DNA from: Roseomonas sp.
GTDB lineage: Bacteria > Pseudomonadota > Alphaproteobacteria > Acetobacterales > Acetobacteraceae
Length of the DNA stretch: 64,000 nucleotides
Direction: 5' to 3'
Assembly: GCA_020249265.1 (NCBI GenBank)
Contig: JADCGA010000010.1
Span: forward strand, 62,001 to 126,000
Below are positions 51,874-61,126 of the stretch, piece after piece. The stretch's first letter is position 1; every line of letters begins with the position of its first letter. The translations under genes were made by a program, and so were the position numbers. The notes below the pieces were generated by a model. It did not search any database. It saw nothing but the letters and a program-made list of their open reading frames with translations, and was not told where the DNA came from.

Positions 51874-53577
51874 ATGTTGCAGGAATTCTTCAATTTTCTG
51901 GCAATCAATCCCTTCATCCTGCTGTTCCTGACGGTGGGTCTTGCCGTTTGGCTCGGGCGGCAGAATGTGGCGGGTTACGGGCTTGGCATGGTGGCTTCGG
52001 CCATTATCGTCGGCAGCGGACTTTCCGTCTGGGCTTCGGTCTATGGGGAAAAGCTTGCACTCGATAATTTCACCAAAAGCCTGTTCTATTATCTGTTTAT
52101 GTATGGTGTCGGGCTGAGGGTTGGCCCATCCTTCGTGAATAGTCTTGGCGGCGATGGCATCAAGTTCACCGGGCTTGCCATTGTGTCCTGCCTATGTGGC
52201 CTGCTGATTGTCGTGCTTGGTGTGCAGATCATGGAATTGCCACCCGGCACAGCGGGCGGCATCCTTGCCGGTTCGCAGACCATGTCGGCGGCGATTGGTT
52301 CCGCTGAACAGGCTGTGACGTCTGGTGCATTGACGCTGCCGCAGGGCACTTCGCCGGAAGATGTCAGCGCTATGATCGCGTTGTCCTATGGCATCACCTA
52401 TCTTTGGGGCACGGTTGGCATCATCCTGATCACGAAATACTTGCCGACGTGGTGGGGGATTGATGCACGCGCGGCGGCGCGTGCCTATGAAAAGGAACAT
52501 GGCGTTGCAAGTGGTGATGCCCCGGCGCTTTCCGGGTGGACCGCCGGAAGCTTGCGCGCCTATCGGCTGGAAAATCCCGGCTGGGTTGGCCGCACCATGG
52601 CCGATATGCTGCGCGAGAATCCTGAATACCGCTTCGTCAATATCGTGCGTGATGGCGCCGCACTTGGCGCGCGGGAAGATTTGCCGCTGGCGCTGGGTGA
52701 CATTATCGCGCTTGGCGGCACATTAACCGGCCTTACTGACAAGATGGGACTGATCGGGCCGGAAGTTGCAGATCGCGCCGCGCTCGATTTGCCGCTTGAT
52801 CGTGCTGAAATCCTGGTGACCAATCGCGACACCTTGAAGAAAACGCGCGAGGAATGGCGCGCTCTGCCGGGCGCCAATGAAGTCCAGGTGCTTTCCATTG
52901 AACGCTCCGGCGTGCCCATTCCGATCGGCAAGAACACCACGCTTCAGCGGCTGGATGTTGTCACGATTGTCGGGTTGAAAAGCGCGGTCGAGAAAATCGG
53001 CGAGGCCTTTGGTCGTGTCATTCGCCCTTCGACAGGCACGGATCTTCTGACACTTTCGCTCGGCATGATTCTTGGGTTTCTGATCGGCGCGATTGAGTTC
53101 CCCGCCTTCGGGTCAAAGGTTGGCCTTGGCAATGCAGGTGGCCTGCTTGTCGCGGGCGTCATTGTCTCCTCGCTCACCTCGCGGTTGCGCTTTTTTGGCA
53201 ATACGCCGGCGGCGGCGCGCAATATCCTGGAAGATCTTGGCCTTGTGGTTTTTGTCGCGATCGTCGGCATCAATGCGGGCAATTCTCTATTGGCGCAGCT
53301 TACGGGGATGCTGGCCCTCAAGATTTTTGTGTTGGGCTTCATCGCTTGCAGCCTGCCGCCCATTCTGGTCTGGGTGCTTGGGCTTTACGTCTTCAAGTTC
53401 AATCCGGCGGTGCTGATGGGTGGTGTGGCCGGCGCGCGCAGCCATTCCGGCCCATGCCGGGAAGCTGCGGTGGAAATCGGGTCCAATGTGCCCTGGATCG
53501 GCTTTCCGGTGGCCTATGCTGTGTCTGGCGTCTTGCTTACGGTGTTTGGCTATTTCGCCATGGTTCTGGCGAATTGA
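51874..53577 (+). CDS. AspT/YidE-type amino acid antiporter
   Basis: 567 residues. Five membrane segments, then two soluble TrkA-C-like domains (about residues 210-380), then five further membrane segments: the aspartate:alanine exchanger layout. AGGILAGSQTMSAAIGSAEQAV and, in the second half, VGLGNAGGLLVAGVIVSSL are the repeat signatures. AspT proteins exchange aspartate for alanine and support decarboxylation-driven proton motive force. Here the partner is an Orn/Lys/Arg-type decarboxylase, so exchange of a different amino acid for its amine is the likely adaptation. It follows the decarboxylase by 12 bases in an operon. Substrate unproven. Confidence 0.88.
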   Translation: MLQEFFNFLAINPFILLFLTVGLAVWLGRQNVAGYGLGMVASAIIVGSGLSVWASVYGEKLALDNFTKSLFYYLFMYGVGLRVGPSFVNSLGGDGIKFTGLAIVSCLCGLLIVVLGVQIMELPPGTAGGILAGSQTMSAAIGSAEQAVTSGALTLPQGTSPEDVSAMIALSYGITYLWGTVGIILITKYLPTWWGIDARAAARAYEKEHGVASGDAPALSGWTAGSLRAYRLENPGWVGRTMADMLRENPEYRFVNIVRDGAALGAREDLPLALGDIIALGGTLTGLTDKMGLIGPEVADRAALDLPLDRAEILVTNRDTLKKTREEWRALPGANEVQVLSIERSGVPIPIGKNTTLQRLDVVTIVGLKSAVEKIGEAFGRVIRPSTGTDLLTLSLGMILGFLIGAIEFPAFGSKVGLGNAGGLLVAGVIVSSLTSRLRFFGNTPAAARNILEDLGLVVFVAIVGINAGNSLLAQLTGMLALKIFVLGFIACSLPPILVWVLGLYVFKFNPAVLMGGVAGARSHSGPCREAAVEIGSNVPWIGFPVAYAVSGVLLTVFGYFAMVLAN

Positions 53578-53587
53578 GGTTCTCCGC

Positions 53588-54778
53588 TCAAGCGCTCGTC
53601 GACAGAATGGCGGGCGCCAGGGCGGCGGATTTAGCGGCAGCGTGGGATGGGTTGCGGAAACGCAACTCCCCTCCCGCCACAGCATCGGGTGGCGCCAGGC
53701 CGAAAAGCTCCGCGCGGGAAGAACAGGCCGCCGCTACCACACGTCGCGCGGCGTGGCCCGCCAGAAAGCGCCGCACCGCACCTTCCAGCGCCAATTCATC
53801 GCGAAGGCTCCGCCATTCGGCGCGGTCCATGTCTTCGATGAAGACTGAAACAATGCCCGGTTTGGCACCCGAAAGCCGTTCTGCCGCGGCACCCGACATG
53901 CGCGCGGCCACCGCATCGGAAATACTGTTTTCCTGACCGGCGCGCGCCGCCAGCACAAAGACCGATCCGCCGGCAGGATCGCCGGTTACGGCCAAATGCG
54001 CCTCTGGTCCGAATTGCTGACGGAGCCGCCCGGGCAGCGGATCAGCCTGCGCGCCCGCCAGCACCAGCGGGTCCAATTTCAGCACCGCATCGGCGCTGCT
54101 ATCCTGGCGCTTTTCGGCGGCCAGCATGGCCATGATGCGGCGCTGCAATTCCACTGCCTTGTCGGGGCCCGAAAGCCCATCCGGCAGGGTCATGCGCAGC
54201 ACATAGCGGCCGGGATGCGCGGCCAGCCAGGTTTGCAATTCGGGATTCACGCTATCCATCAGCGCATACCAATGCCCGCGCTGCACAGGCCGGCCTTCCT
54301 CGGCGGAGATCGTCTCGCACACCACTTCCGCGACAGCGCCGCCACGGCTGATGGTCAGATCATGTGCGCTGCCTTCCGCAAGGCCGGTGAAGCGCACCTC
54401 AAAACCCTGGGCGCGGTAAAGCTCCGCGCTGCGCAGCAAATGGAACAAGGGGATCAGCGTGGCTTCGCCGGAAAGCCCCTGGGTGATGGCCGCGCGCAGC
54501 TTCTCGCGGCGCGCTTCCGGCAAGCCCTTCGCGAGGCGCACCGCTTCCGCCGCAAAGCCAAGCGCGCGGCGTTCCGCACTGCCCTGCGCCGTGCCGCGTG
54601 CCGCGCGTGCCAGGGCAAATTCCAAAGCATGGCGGTGTTGCATGGCGCGCCCTTGAAAAGCGCCGGATTGCGCTCGCCGGCCCAAATCCGCGAGTCGCTT
54701 TGTCCAAAGATCAGCCCCGACCAGCCGCAGAAAATCCGGCATCGCCTTGGGATCGGCAGGGGTTTCGGTAAGCAGCAT
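53588..54778 (-). CDS. Unrecognised protein with possible decayed nuclease-like core
   Basis: 396 residues, no signal or membrane helix. The first 120 residues are helical and Ala/Arg-rich. A central segment reads GFEVRFTGLAEGSAHDLTIS, then AEVVCETISAEEGRP. This spacing (D, then strand with E-x-x-C-E-T) resembles PD-(D/E)XK proteins of the type DxxI...V-E-x-K-T-I-S, but the usual Lys is missing, so it may be an inactive relative. The remaining 200 residues carry no motif seen here. The ATG at 54778 (AAGG nine bases before) is preferred to a GTG at 54820. Upstream repeats at 54813-54946 and hairpins suggest its own regulated promoter. Confidence 0.5.
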   Translation of the reverse strand: MLLTETPADPKAMPDFLRLVGADLWTKRLADLGRRAQSGAFQGRAMQHRHALEFALARAARGTAQGSAERRALGFAAEAVRLAKGLPEARREKLRAAITQGLSGEATLIPLFHLLRSAELYRAQGFEVRFTGLAEGSAHDLTISRGGAVAEVVCETISAEEGRPVQRGHWYALMDSVNPELQTWLAAHPGRYVLRMTLPDGLSGPDKAVELQRRIMAMLAAEKRQDSSADAVLKLDPLVLAGAQADPLPGRLRQQFGPEAHLAVTGDPAGGSVFVLAARAGQENSISDAVAARMSGAAAERLSGAKPGIVSVFIEDMDRAEWRSLRDELALEGAVRRFLAGHAARRVVAAACSSRAELFGLAPPDAVAGGELRFRNPSHAAAKSAALAPAILSTSA

Positions 54779-54812
54779 GGCAAGCACCTTTGGTGCGCAG
54801 AGCCTAAATCCT

Positions 54813-54843
54813 GGCTTCACGCGGAAACGCGTTATGCGAAGCC
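54813..54843. other. Nested stem-loop upstream of the unrecognised gene
   Basis: Outer arms GGCTTC/GAAGCC and inner ACGCG/CGCGT enclose the loop GAAA; a five-base bulge sits on the right side. It starts 34 bases before the ATG at 54778 and could be a leader structure or an operator. Confidence 0.4.
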
Positions 54844-54902
54844 AAGCCCACCTCGGGTCACGTCAGCGCAAGCGCTGCACGTTCGGTCTTTATGCCGGTA
54901 GG

Positions 54903-54946
54903 AAGCAGATAACGCGCTGCCCCCGGGGGGCGTCAAGCAGATAACG
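54903..54946. promoter_or_regulatory. Direct repeat AAGCAGATAACG, two copies 32 nt apart
   Basis: Perfect 12-bp copies at 54903-54914 and 54935-54946, with a GC palindrome (GCCCCCGGGGGGC) between. It lies between the dsbD stop and the unrecognised gene start on the same strand. Possible tandem regulator sites. Confidence 0.45.
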
Positions 54947-56980
54947 TCACGGCACGGCAATTTGGCTCAGCACCATGGCCTCGGTCAGCACTTCGGGCAG
55001 GATCACCGCCTCCCCACCGCCCGGCGGCCAGAAAAGATATAGCGGTACGCCTTCCCGCCCATGGGTGCGGAGCAAGGCGGTGATGGCCGGATCGCCGCGC
55101 GTCCAATCCGCCTTCAAATAAACAATGCCGCGCGTCGCCATGGCCGCCTGCACGGCATCGCGCCTGAGCGCGAGCCGTTCATTCACCTGGCAGGTGATGC
55201 ACCAGGCCGCGGTGACATTCAGGAAAACGCCCTTGCCTTGGGCGCGCAGCGCCTCGACCCGCGTAGGGCTCCAGCTTTCGGCAATATCGCTGGCGCCGGG
55301 GGGCGGCGGGGCGGCGGTCAGGCCAAAGGGCAGCGCCAGCAGCAGGGCCAGCGCGGCCAAAACCGGGCCAAGCCCGCGCTGTCCTGCACGTTGCGCCCGG
55401 CCAAAGACCCAGGCGGCAAGGCCAAGGCCAAGCCCGCCCGCCAGCGCCAGCACGACGCCAAGCCACCCGCTTTGCGCCCAAAGCACCCAAACCAGCCAAA
55501 GCGCCGCGCCATACATAGGCCAGGCCATGATGCGCCGCAGCTTTTCCATCCAAGGGCCGGGCCGGGGCAGCAGCCGCGTGAGGCCGGGGGCCAGCGCCAG
55601 GATCAGTGTCGGTGCCGCAAGCCCAAGGCCAAGTGTTGCAAACACCGCAAGGGTTGCCGGCGCCGGCATCACCAAAGCCGCGCCAATCGCCGCCGCCATA
55701 AAGGGCGCCGTGCAGGGGCTTGCCACCAACACGGCCAGCGCGCCGGTTGCGAAACTGCCCAGGAATCCGCCGCGTGCCGCGATATGCCCGCCCGCGCCAA
55801 TCGGCCCGCCAAGCGCGAAAACGCCCGATAGGTTCAGCCCGACGGCCAGCATCAGCCATGCAATCGCCAGCACAAACACTGGTGAGGTGAATTGAAAGCC
55901 CCAGCCAAGCGCCATCCCCGCGCCGCGCAGTGCCAGCAAAAGCCCGGCCAGCGCCGTGAAGCTCACCACCGCGCCGGCGGTATAGGCCGCGGCTTCCAGC
56001 CTGACCGCGCCCCGCGCCGCGCCACCCAGCCGCGCCAAGGCCATGGCCTTCATGGCGAGCACCGGGAAGACGCAGGGCATAAGGTTCAGGATCACGCCGC
56101 CGATCAGGGCAAAAATCAGCGCCTGCCACAGCGGCAAGAAACCCGCGCCCGCCAATAACGGGGTCGCGACTTCATAGCCTAGCCGCCGCCCGCCCTGATC
56201 AGTCAGCAGCAGCACGCCTTCAAGCGTGGAGACTTTCTCCGGACGCTCGGCCCGCTTCAGCGTCAGTTCCAGCCAATCCGCGCCATGGCTGAGGCGTTGA
56301 GGGGCAGCGTGATCCAAAAGCCCGCCGGTGCCTGGGAGGAACAGCGCTTCCTTCAGGCTTTCGCGCCCAAGGCCAGGGCCAGTCAGGCGTAACCGCAGCG
56401 CATCGCCCTGAATGCTCGCGCTGGCCTGCCAGGGTGAAGGCCGCGGCAGGGCAGCGGCAGCGGCGGCGAAAAGCGGTGCCAGATCGGGGTTCTTCTGGGC
56501 TTCAGCAACAACCGGCAGATCAAGCCGAAAACTGCCTTCTTCCGGGATGCAGACATCATCGCAGACAAGCCAAGTCGCCGCCGCCGTGATGCTGAAGACC
56601 TCTCCTGCACGCAAGCTGGCGGGCGGCGTGATCTGCATCGGCAGAACCACTTCGCCGTAATAGCCAAAACTCATCAGCGGGCCAAAGGGAATCGCCTGCG
56701 GGGTTGGCCAGGCGATGGGGCCGGCGGTACTACCCTCCGGCAGGGTGAGGTTGATTTCGGTGGGCGCGCCGGCATCCCCGGCATGGCGCCAATAGCTATG
56801 CCAGCGCGGCGCCAGCCGGATGCGCAGCCCAAGCTGAAATGCTTTCCCTGGAGCGATTGCCAGATGATCCACAACCAGTGTCACCCGCGCGCGGGGCGAT
56901 TCCTGCGCCGTGCTTTCCAACGCGCGCGCCGGCATCCAGGGCAGCATCAATAGGGCGAACAGGGCAACCAGGAAACGCAT
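54947..56980 (-). CDS. Thiol:disulfide interchange protein DsbD-like (ScsB-type)
   Basis: 677 residues. Signal peptide (MRFLVALFALLMLPWMPARA), then a periplasmic N-terminal domain with a CxxxC pair (WLVCDDVCIP). The membrane region begins near residue 290, and its two redox cysteines are in NLMPCVFPV and ASPCTAPFM. The C-terminal thioredoxin domain carries CITC (AAWCITCQVNE). Electrons pass from cytoplasmic thioredoxin through the membrane cysteines to periplasmic substrates, opposing DsbB. The total layout is the DsbD one, with the CxxxC at the N-terminus typical of ScsB-type members. A small Cys-rich secreted gene is divergent, 100 bases away. Confidence 0.92.
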   Translation of the reverse strand: MRFLVALFALLMLPWMPARALESTAQESPRARVTLVVDHLAIAPGKAFQLGLRIRLAPRWHSYWRHAGDAGAPTEINLTLPEGSTAGPIAWPTPQAIPFGPLMSFGYYGEVVLPMQITPPASLRAGEVFSITAAATWLVCDDVCIPEEGSFRLDLPVVAEAQKNPDLAPLFAAAAAALPRPSPWQASASIQGDALRLRLTGPGLGRESLKEALFLPGTGGLLDHAAPQRLSHGADWLELTLKRAERPEKVSTLEGVLLLTDQGGRRLGYEVATPLLAGAGFLPLWQALIFALIGGVILNLMPCVFPVLAMKAMALARLGGAARGAVRLEAAAYTAGAVVSFTALAGLLLALRGAGMALGWGFQFTSPVFVLAIAWLMLAVGLNLSGVFALGGPIGAGGHIAARGGFLGSFATGALAVLVASPCTAPFMAAAIGAALVMPAPATLAVFATLGLGLAAPTLILALAPGLTRLLPRPGPWMEKLRRIMAWPMYGAALWLVWVLWAQSGWLGVVLALAGGLGLGLAAWVFGRAQRAGQRGLGPVLAALALLLALPFGLTAAPPPPGASDIAESWSPTRVEALRAQGKGVFLNVTAAWCITCQVNERLALRRDAVQAAMATRGIVYLKADWTRGDPAITALLRTHGREGVPLYLFWPPGGGEAVILPEVLTEAMVLSQIAVP

Positions 56981-57028
56981 AACCCATAAAGGGGCGCAAA
57001 ACCGCCCTGGTTCAAGTCCAGAAATGTC

Positions 57029-57048
57029 ACTAACCTGACGTTGTTAGT
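57029..57048. promoter_or_regulatory. Operator-like inverted repeat ACTAAC-N8-GTTAGT
   Basis: Perfect 6-bp arms separated by CTGACGTT, in the divergent region between dsbD and the small secreted protein, 33 bases before its ATG. TetR-like size and position; an additional GTTAAC lies at 57054-57059. The regulator is unknown. Confidence 0.55.
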
Positions 57049-57080
57049 AAAGCGTTAACCTTTACCGGTGAGGCTGCAGA

Positions 57081-57419
57081 ATGCGCAAAATCATCTTCGC
57101 TGCCTTTCTGCTGCTCTCCTGGCCTCTTGCGGCGCAGGAACCGCCGCAATGCACCGAAGCCCGCGAAGGGCAATTGGCTTGCATGGCCGGCAAGCAATGC
57201 GCCTGCCGCTTCATCCCTGGCGGTAGCATGACCGGGCGGCCGGATCGCTTCGCCTGGGATTGCGGCATCAATCGCCCGAATTGCCCGCCCGATCCGAATA
57301 TTGTGCAGCAGCCGGGCTATGCGCCGCCGATTGGCGGGGTTTGGGTCAATCCGCCGAATTTCCCGCCGGGGCCGGGGCCTGGTCCCATGCCGCCCCGCCC
57401 AGGGCCGGGGCCGCGCTGA
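57081..57419 (+). CDS. Small secreted Cys/Pro-rich protein
   Basis: 112 residues. Signal peptide MRKIIFAAFLLLSWPLAAQ, then about 45 residues with six cysteines (ending at RPNC), followed by a Pro/Gly-rich tail (PGPGPGPMPPRPGPGP). Six cysteines suit three disulfides in a periplasmic or surface protein, and the divergent dsbD gene could supply redox control. No known family recognised. GTGAGG stands nine bases before the ATG. An inverted repeat and the dsbD divergent promoter region lie upstream; a 70-base gap to hrpB follows. Confidence 0.65.
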   Translation: MRKIIFAAFLLLSWPLAAQEPPQCTEAREGQLACMAGKQCACRFIPGGSMTGRPDRFAWDCGINRPNCPPDPNIVQQPGYAPPIGGVWVNPPNFPPGPGPGPMPPRPGPGPR

Positions 57420-57489
57420 CGCAAGCCGCTTGATTGCGCGCCGCCGGCGCGTCACATGGGTAGGGATATCTGGATAATTTTCCCCACCC

Positions 57490-59952
57490 ATGCTCCCCGA
57501 ATTGCCCGTTACCGAAGCGCTGCCGGCGCTGCGCGCTGCCCTTAGCACCGCGTCAAACGCCGTACTGATCGCGCCGCCGGGTGCGGGCAAGACCACCATC
57601 GTGCCGCTCGCGCTGATGGAAGAAGCCTGGGCCGCCGAAGGGCGCATTCTGGTGTTGGAACCGCGCCGTGTGGCCGCCCGCGCTGCCGCGCGCCGCATGG
57701 CGTCCCTGCTGGGGGAAGACCAACCGGGCGGCACGATTGGGCTTTCCACGCGCCTTGATCGGCAATTCTCCGACCGCACGCGGGTTGAGGTAGTGACCGA
57801 AGGCCTGCTGGTGCGCCGCCTGCAAACCGATCCCGGGCTTGAAGGTGTGGCGGCGATTTTCTTCGACGAAGCGCATGAACGCAATTTGGACACTGATTTG
57901 GCGCTGGCCCTCGCGCTTGATCTGCAACGCGCTCTCCGCCCTGAATTGCGCCTGCTGGCCATGTCCGCCACTTTGGATGGCGCGAGCTTCGCCGCGTTGA
58001 TGGCCGAGGCAGGCGCCCCCGCCCCGGTGATTGAAAGCCTGGGCCGTGCCTATCCGGTCGAAATCCGCCACCGCGCGCGGGATTTGCGCGACCCGCGCGA
58101 TTTGCCCGAAGCCATGGCAAGCGCGATCCGAGAGGCGTTAGTCGCGCATCCCGGCGATGTGCTGGCCTTCCTGCCGGGCTGGGGAGAAATCCGCCGCACC
58201 GCCGAAAGGCTTGGCGGCATTGATACGCTGGTGCTGCCATTGCATGGCGAATTGCCGCCCGCTGAACAGGACCGCGCGCTCACCCCCGCGCCGGATGGGC
58301 AGCGTAAGGTGGTGCTCGCGACCTCGATTGCCGAAACATCGCTGACCGTGCCGGGGGTGCGGATTGTGGTGGATGGCGGCTATCGCCGCGCGCCCAGGCT
58401 GGATGCCGCAAGCGGGCTTTCGCGCCTGGTGACCTTGCGGATTGGCAAGGCAGCAGCCGAACAACGCGCGGGCCGCGCGGGGCGCACCGCGCCAGGGGTC
58501 GCGATAAGGCTCTGGACGGAAGCGCTGCATCGCGGCCTGCCGCAAGCGGATCGGCCTGAAATCCTGGAAGCAGAGCTTTCGGGCTTGGCGCTGGATTGCG
58601 CCGCCTGGGGGGCAGAGCCCGGCGCCTTGGCCTTTCTGGATACGCCCCCCGCCGGGACACTGGCCGCAGCCCGCGGCTTGCTGCGGGATTTGGATGCCTT
58701 GGATAAGGCCGGCCGCATCACGGAAATGGGACGCCGCATGGCGCGGATGGGCACGCACCCAAGGCTTGCCCGCATGATGCTCGCGGCGGAAGGCAGTGCT
58801 GAGAAGGCCCTCGCCGCTGAACTCGCGGCATTGCTGGAAGAACGCGACCCTTTGCGCGGGCGGGAAGCGCCGGCGGATATCGGCTTGCGCCTTGATCTGC
58901 TGGCTGGCGGAGATCACGCGGCGGCGGATCGCGGCACCGTGCAGCGCATTCGCCGCGCCGCCAGCCTGCATCGGCGCCGGCTTGGCATTGGCAATGGCGT
59001 CGCCGCCGAAGGCGATGCTGGCGCCTTGCTGGCGGCTGGGTTTCCGGACCGGATCGCCGCCAGGCGCGGCGCCATGGACGGCGCGTTTCGTTTGGCCTCG
59101 GGCCAAGGGGTGCGCATCACGGGCGTTGATCCCTTGGCCAAGGCGCCTTTGCTGGCCGTGGCTGATCTGGAAATCGCGGGGACCGAGGCGCGCATCCGCA
59201 TGGCAGCCCCCATTGAACGCGCCGTGCTGGAAGCCCGCTTCCCCGAAAGGCTGCATCGTGAGGAAGGTGCCGCTTTTGATGCGCGCAGCGGTGCGGTGCT
59301 CGCGCGTCGGCGGCTTCGCTTTGGCCCCTTGGTCTTGGAAGAAGCGCCGCTGCCGCAAGCGGACCCGGCGGCGATGGCGGCGGCGCTCACTGAAGCCGTG
59401 GCGTCGCGCGGCTTGCGAGACCTGCCCTGGAATGAAGCAGCGCGGCAAACCCGTGCGCGGATTGGCTGGATGCGGCAGGTGGAAGGCGATCCCTGGCCTG
59501 ATTGCTCCGATGAAATGCTGGTCGCCTCTGCCCAGGCATGGCTGGCGCCGCATCTCTCGGGCCTGATGCGGTTGCAGGAATTGGCGGGGCTTGATCTTGC
59601 CCAGATCCTGCTTGGCTTGTTGCCGTGGGAGGCGCGCCGCAGCCTGGACCAGGCCCTGCCCGCGCGGCTTGCGCTGCCCGCCGGGCGGAGTGCCGCGATT
59701 GATTACGCACGGGAAGTGCCAACCCTTGAAGCCCGCGCGCAGCATCTATTTGGCCTGCCGGGGCTGCCCTTGCTCGCCGCCGGGCGCGTGCCGTTGCAGG
59801 TGGCACTGCTTTCGCCAGCCGGGCGGCCCATTGCCATCACGGGTGACTTGGCCGCGTTTTGGGCGGGAAGCTGGAGCGAGGTGCGGAAAGAAATGCGTGG
59901 GCGCTATCCGAAACATGCTTGGCCGGAAAATCCCGCTGCGCCGCAAGGTTGA
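57490..59952 (+). CDS. hrpB: ATP-dependent helicase HrpB
   Basis: 820 residues, standard for HrpB. Walker A is PPGAGKTT at residues 29-36, motif II is DEAH near 126 in FFDEAHERN, SAT is motif III (AMSATLDG), and motif VI is EQRAGRAGRTAPG. The C-terminal part contains the HrpB-specific domains (ALALDLQRALRPEL earlier, and the C-terminal OB-like segment ending YPKHAWPENPAA). A DEAH-box RNA-helicase-like NTPase; the physiological role in bacteria is not fixed. It is followed 40 bases later by the HtrA protease on the same strand. Confidence 0.94.
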   Translation: MLPELPVTEALPALRAALSTASNAVLIAPPGAGKTTIVPLALMEEAWAAEGRILVLEPRRVAARAAARRMASLLGEDQPGGTIGLSTRLDRQFSDRTRVEVVTEGLLVRRLQTDPGLEGVAAIFFDEAHERNLDTDLALALALDLQRALRPELRLLAMSATLDGASFAALMAEAGAPAPVIESLGRAYPVEIRHRARDLRDPRDLPEAMASAIREALVAHPGDVLAFLPGWGEIRRTAERLGGIDTLVLPLHGELPPAEQDRALTPAPDGQRKVVLATSIAETSLTVPGVRIVVDGGYRRAPRLDAASGLSRLVTLRIGKAAAEQRAGRAGRTAPGVAIRLWTEALHRGLPQADRPEILEAELSGLALDCAAWGAEPGALAFLDTPPAGTLAAARGLLRDLDALDKAGRITEMGRRMARMGTHPRLARMMLAAEGSAEKALAAELAALLEERDPLRGREAPADIGLRLDLLAGGDHAAADRGTVQRIRRAASLHRRRLGIGNGVAAEGDAGALLAAGFPDRIAARRGAMDGAFRLASGQGVRITGVDPLAKAPLLAVADLEIAGTEARIRMAAPIERAVLEARFPERLHREEGAAFDARSGAVLARRRLRFGPLVLEEAPLPQADPAAMAAALTEAVASRGLRDLPWNEAARQTRARIGWMRQVEGDPWPDCSDEMLVASAQAWLAPHLSGLMRLQELAGLDLAQILLGLLPWEARRSLDQALPARLALPAGRSAAIDYAREVPTLEARAQHLFGLPGLPLLAAGRVPLQVALLSPAGRPIAITGDLAAFWAGSWSEVRKEMRGRYPKHAWPENPAAPQG

Positions 59953-59992
59953 AGCAAAACCGGAAGCGGCGCATTTATGCGGGATCATGACC

Positions 59993-61045
59993 ATGCCTGA
60001 CCCCAAGCTTTCGCGTCGCGCCGCGCTTTTCCTGCCTGCTGCCCTTGGTGCCTGCGGGCCTGCCATTGCGCAGCGCGGCCTGCCGGATTTTGCTGATCTC
60101 GCGCAAAGCGTGATCCCGGCAGTGGTCAGCATTCAGGTCACAACGCGCGAAGGCGTGCCGCCCGAATGGCGCAACCAGCCGCGGGAACGCAACCAGCGCG
60201 ACTCTTCCCGCCGCCGGGGGCCGATCATCCAGGGCGCTGGGTCCGGTTTTATCATTGAACCTTCGGGCATCATCGTGACCAATGCGCATGTGCTTGGCGA
60301 AGCCGCGAATGTGCTGGTCGGTCTGTTTGATGGGTCGGAGTACCCGGCGACTATCATGGGCATTGATGAATTGACCGATATCGCCTTGCTCAAGATCGAA
60401 GCGCGAAGGCCCCTATCGGCGGTCTCCCTTGGTCATTCTCGGCAGATGCGCGTTGGGCAATGGGTACTGGCGGCGGGCAATCCCTTCGGGCTTGGCGGGT
60501 CGGTCACCTCCGGCATCATCTCGGCCATTGGGCGCGATATCCGCCTTGGCCCCTTTGATGATTTCATCCAGACCGATGCGCCGATCAATCCGGGCAATTC
60601 CGGCGGGCCGCTGTTCAACATGGCCGGCGAAGTGATTGGCATCACGACGCTGATCTTCTCCCCGAGCGGTGCATCGGCAGGGATCGGCTTTGCCGTGCCA
60701 TCCGATCTGGCGCGCCCGGTGATTGAACAATTGCTGCGCGGTGGGCGGGTTGAACGCGGCTGGCTTGGCGTGTCTGTCGGCGATGTGGAGGCCGCGCCAG
60801 GTCGCCCGCCGCGCGGTGGTGCGCAAGTACTGGGGGTGGAGCGTGGCAGCCCCGCCGCCCGTTCGGGCCTGCGCCAGGGCGATGTCATCACCGCATTGGA
60901 TGGCGCGCGCATCAGCAATAATCGCGATCTGGTGCGCGGCATTTCCGCCATCCCGCCCGGGCAGAATGTGCGGCTTTCCCTGCTGCGGGAAGGGCGCGTG
61001 CTGGAAATCACCGTCCAGGTCGGGCTTCGGCCAGGGCCCGGCTGA
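59993..61045 (+). CDS. HtrA/Deg-type periplasmic serine protease
   Basis: 350 residues. N-terminus KLSRRAALFLPAALGAC, a twin-arginine-containing signal. The trypsin-like domain has the complete triad: H99 (NAHVLG), D129 (TDIALLK) and S203 (NPGNSGGP). One PDZ domain follows from about residue 245 (GVSVGDVE... VLGVERGSPAARSGLRQGDVI). It degrades or refolds misfolded envelope proteins. The ATG at 59993 is preferred to one two codons earlier because GGGA lies eight bases upstream. An OmpR/EnvZ-type pair follows, the usual setting for envelope stress control; the frame extending upstream into hrpB is not coding. Confidence 0.93.
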   Translation: MPDPKLSRRAALFLPAALGACGPAIAQRGLPDFADLAQSVIPAVVSIQVTTREGVPPEWRNQPRERNQRDSSRRRGPIIQGAGSGFIIEPSGIIVTNAHVLGEAANVLVGLFDGSEYPATIMGIDELTDIALLKIEARRPLSAVSLGHSRQMRVGQWVLAAGNPFGLGGSVTSGIISAIGRDIRLGPFDDFIQTDAPINPGNSGGPLFNMAGEVIGITTLIFSPSGASAGIGFAVPSDLARPVIEQLLRGGRVERGWLGVSVGDVEAAPGRPPRGGAQVLGVERGSPAARSGLRQGDVITALDGARISNNRDLVRGISAIPPGQNVRLSLLREGRVLEITVQVGLRPGPG

Positions 61046-61126
61046 AGCCGTTCTTTGAATAATTCAAGGAAGCAGCGTAGCCTTGGGCTCCTAGGGAATC
61101 GCCACTGTTGCTGGAGTTAGCCTGTC

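Noticed and set aside
59591-59992. Upstream extension of the HtrA frame across the end of hrpB
   Set aside because: It is a shadow of hrpB; signal peptide and RBS place the start at 59993.
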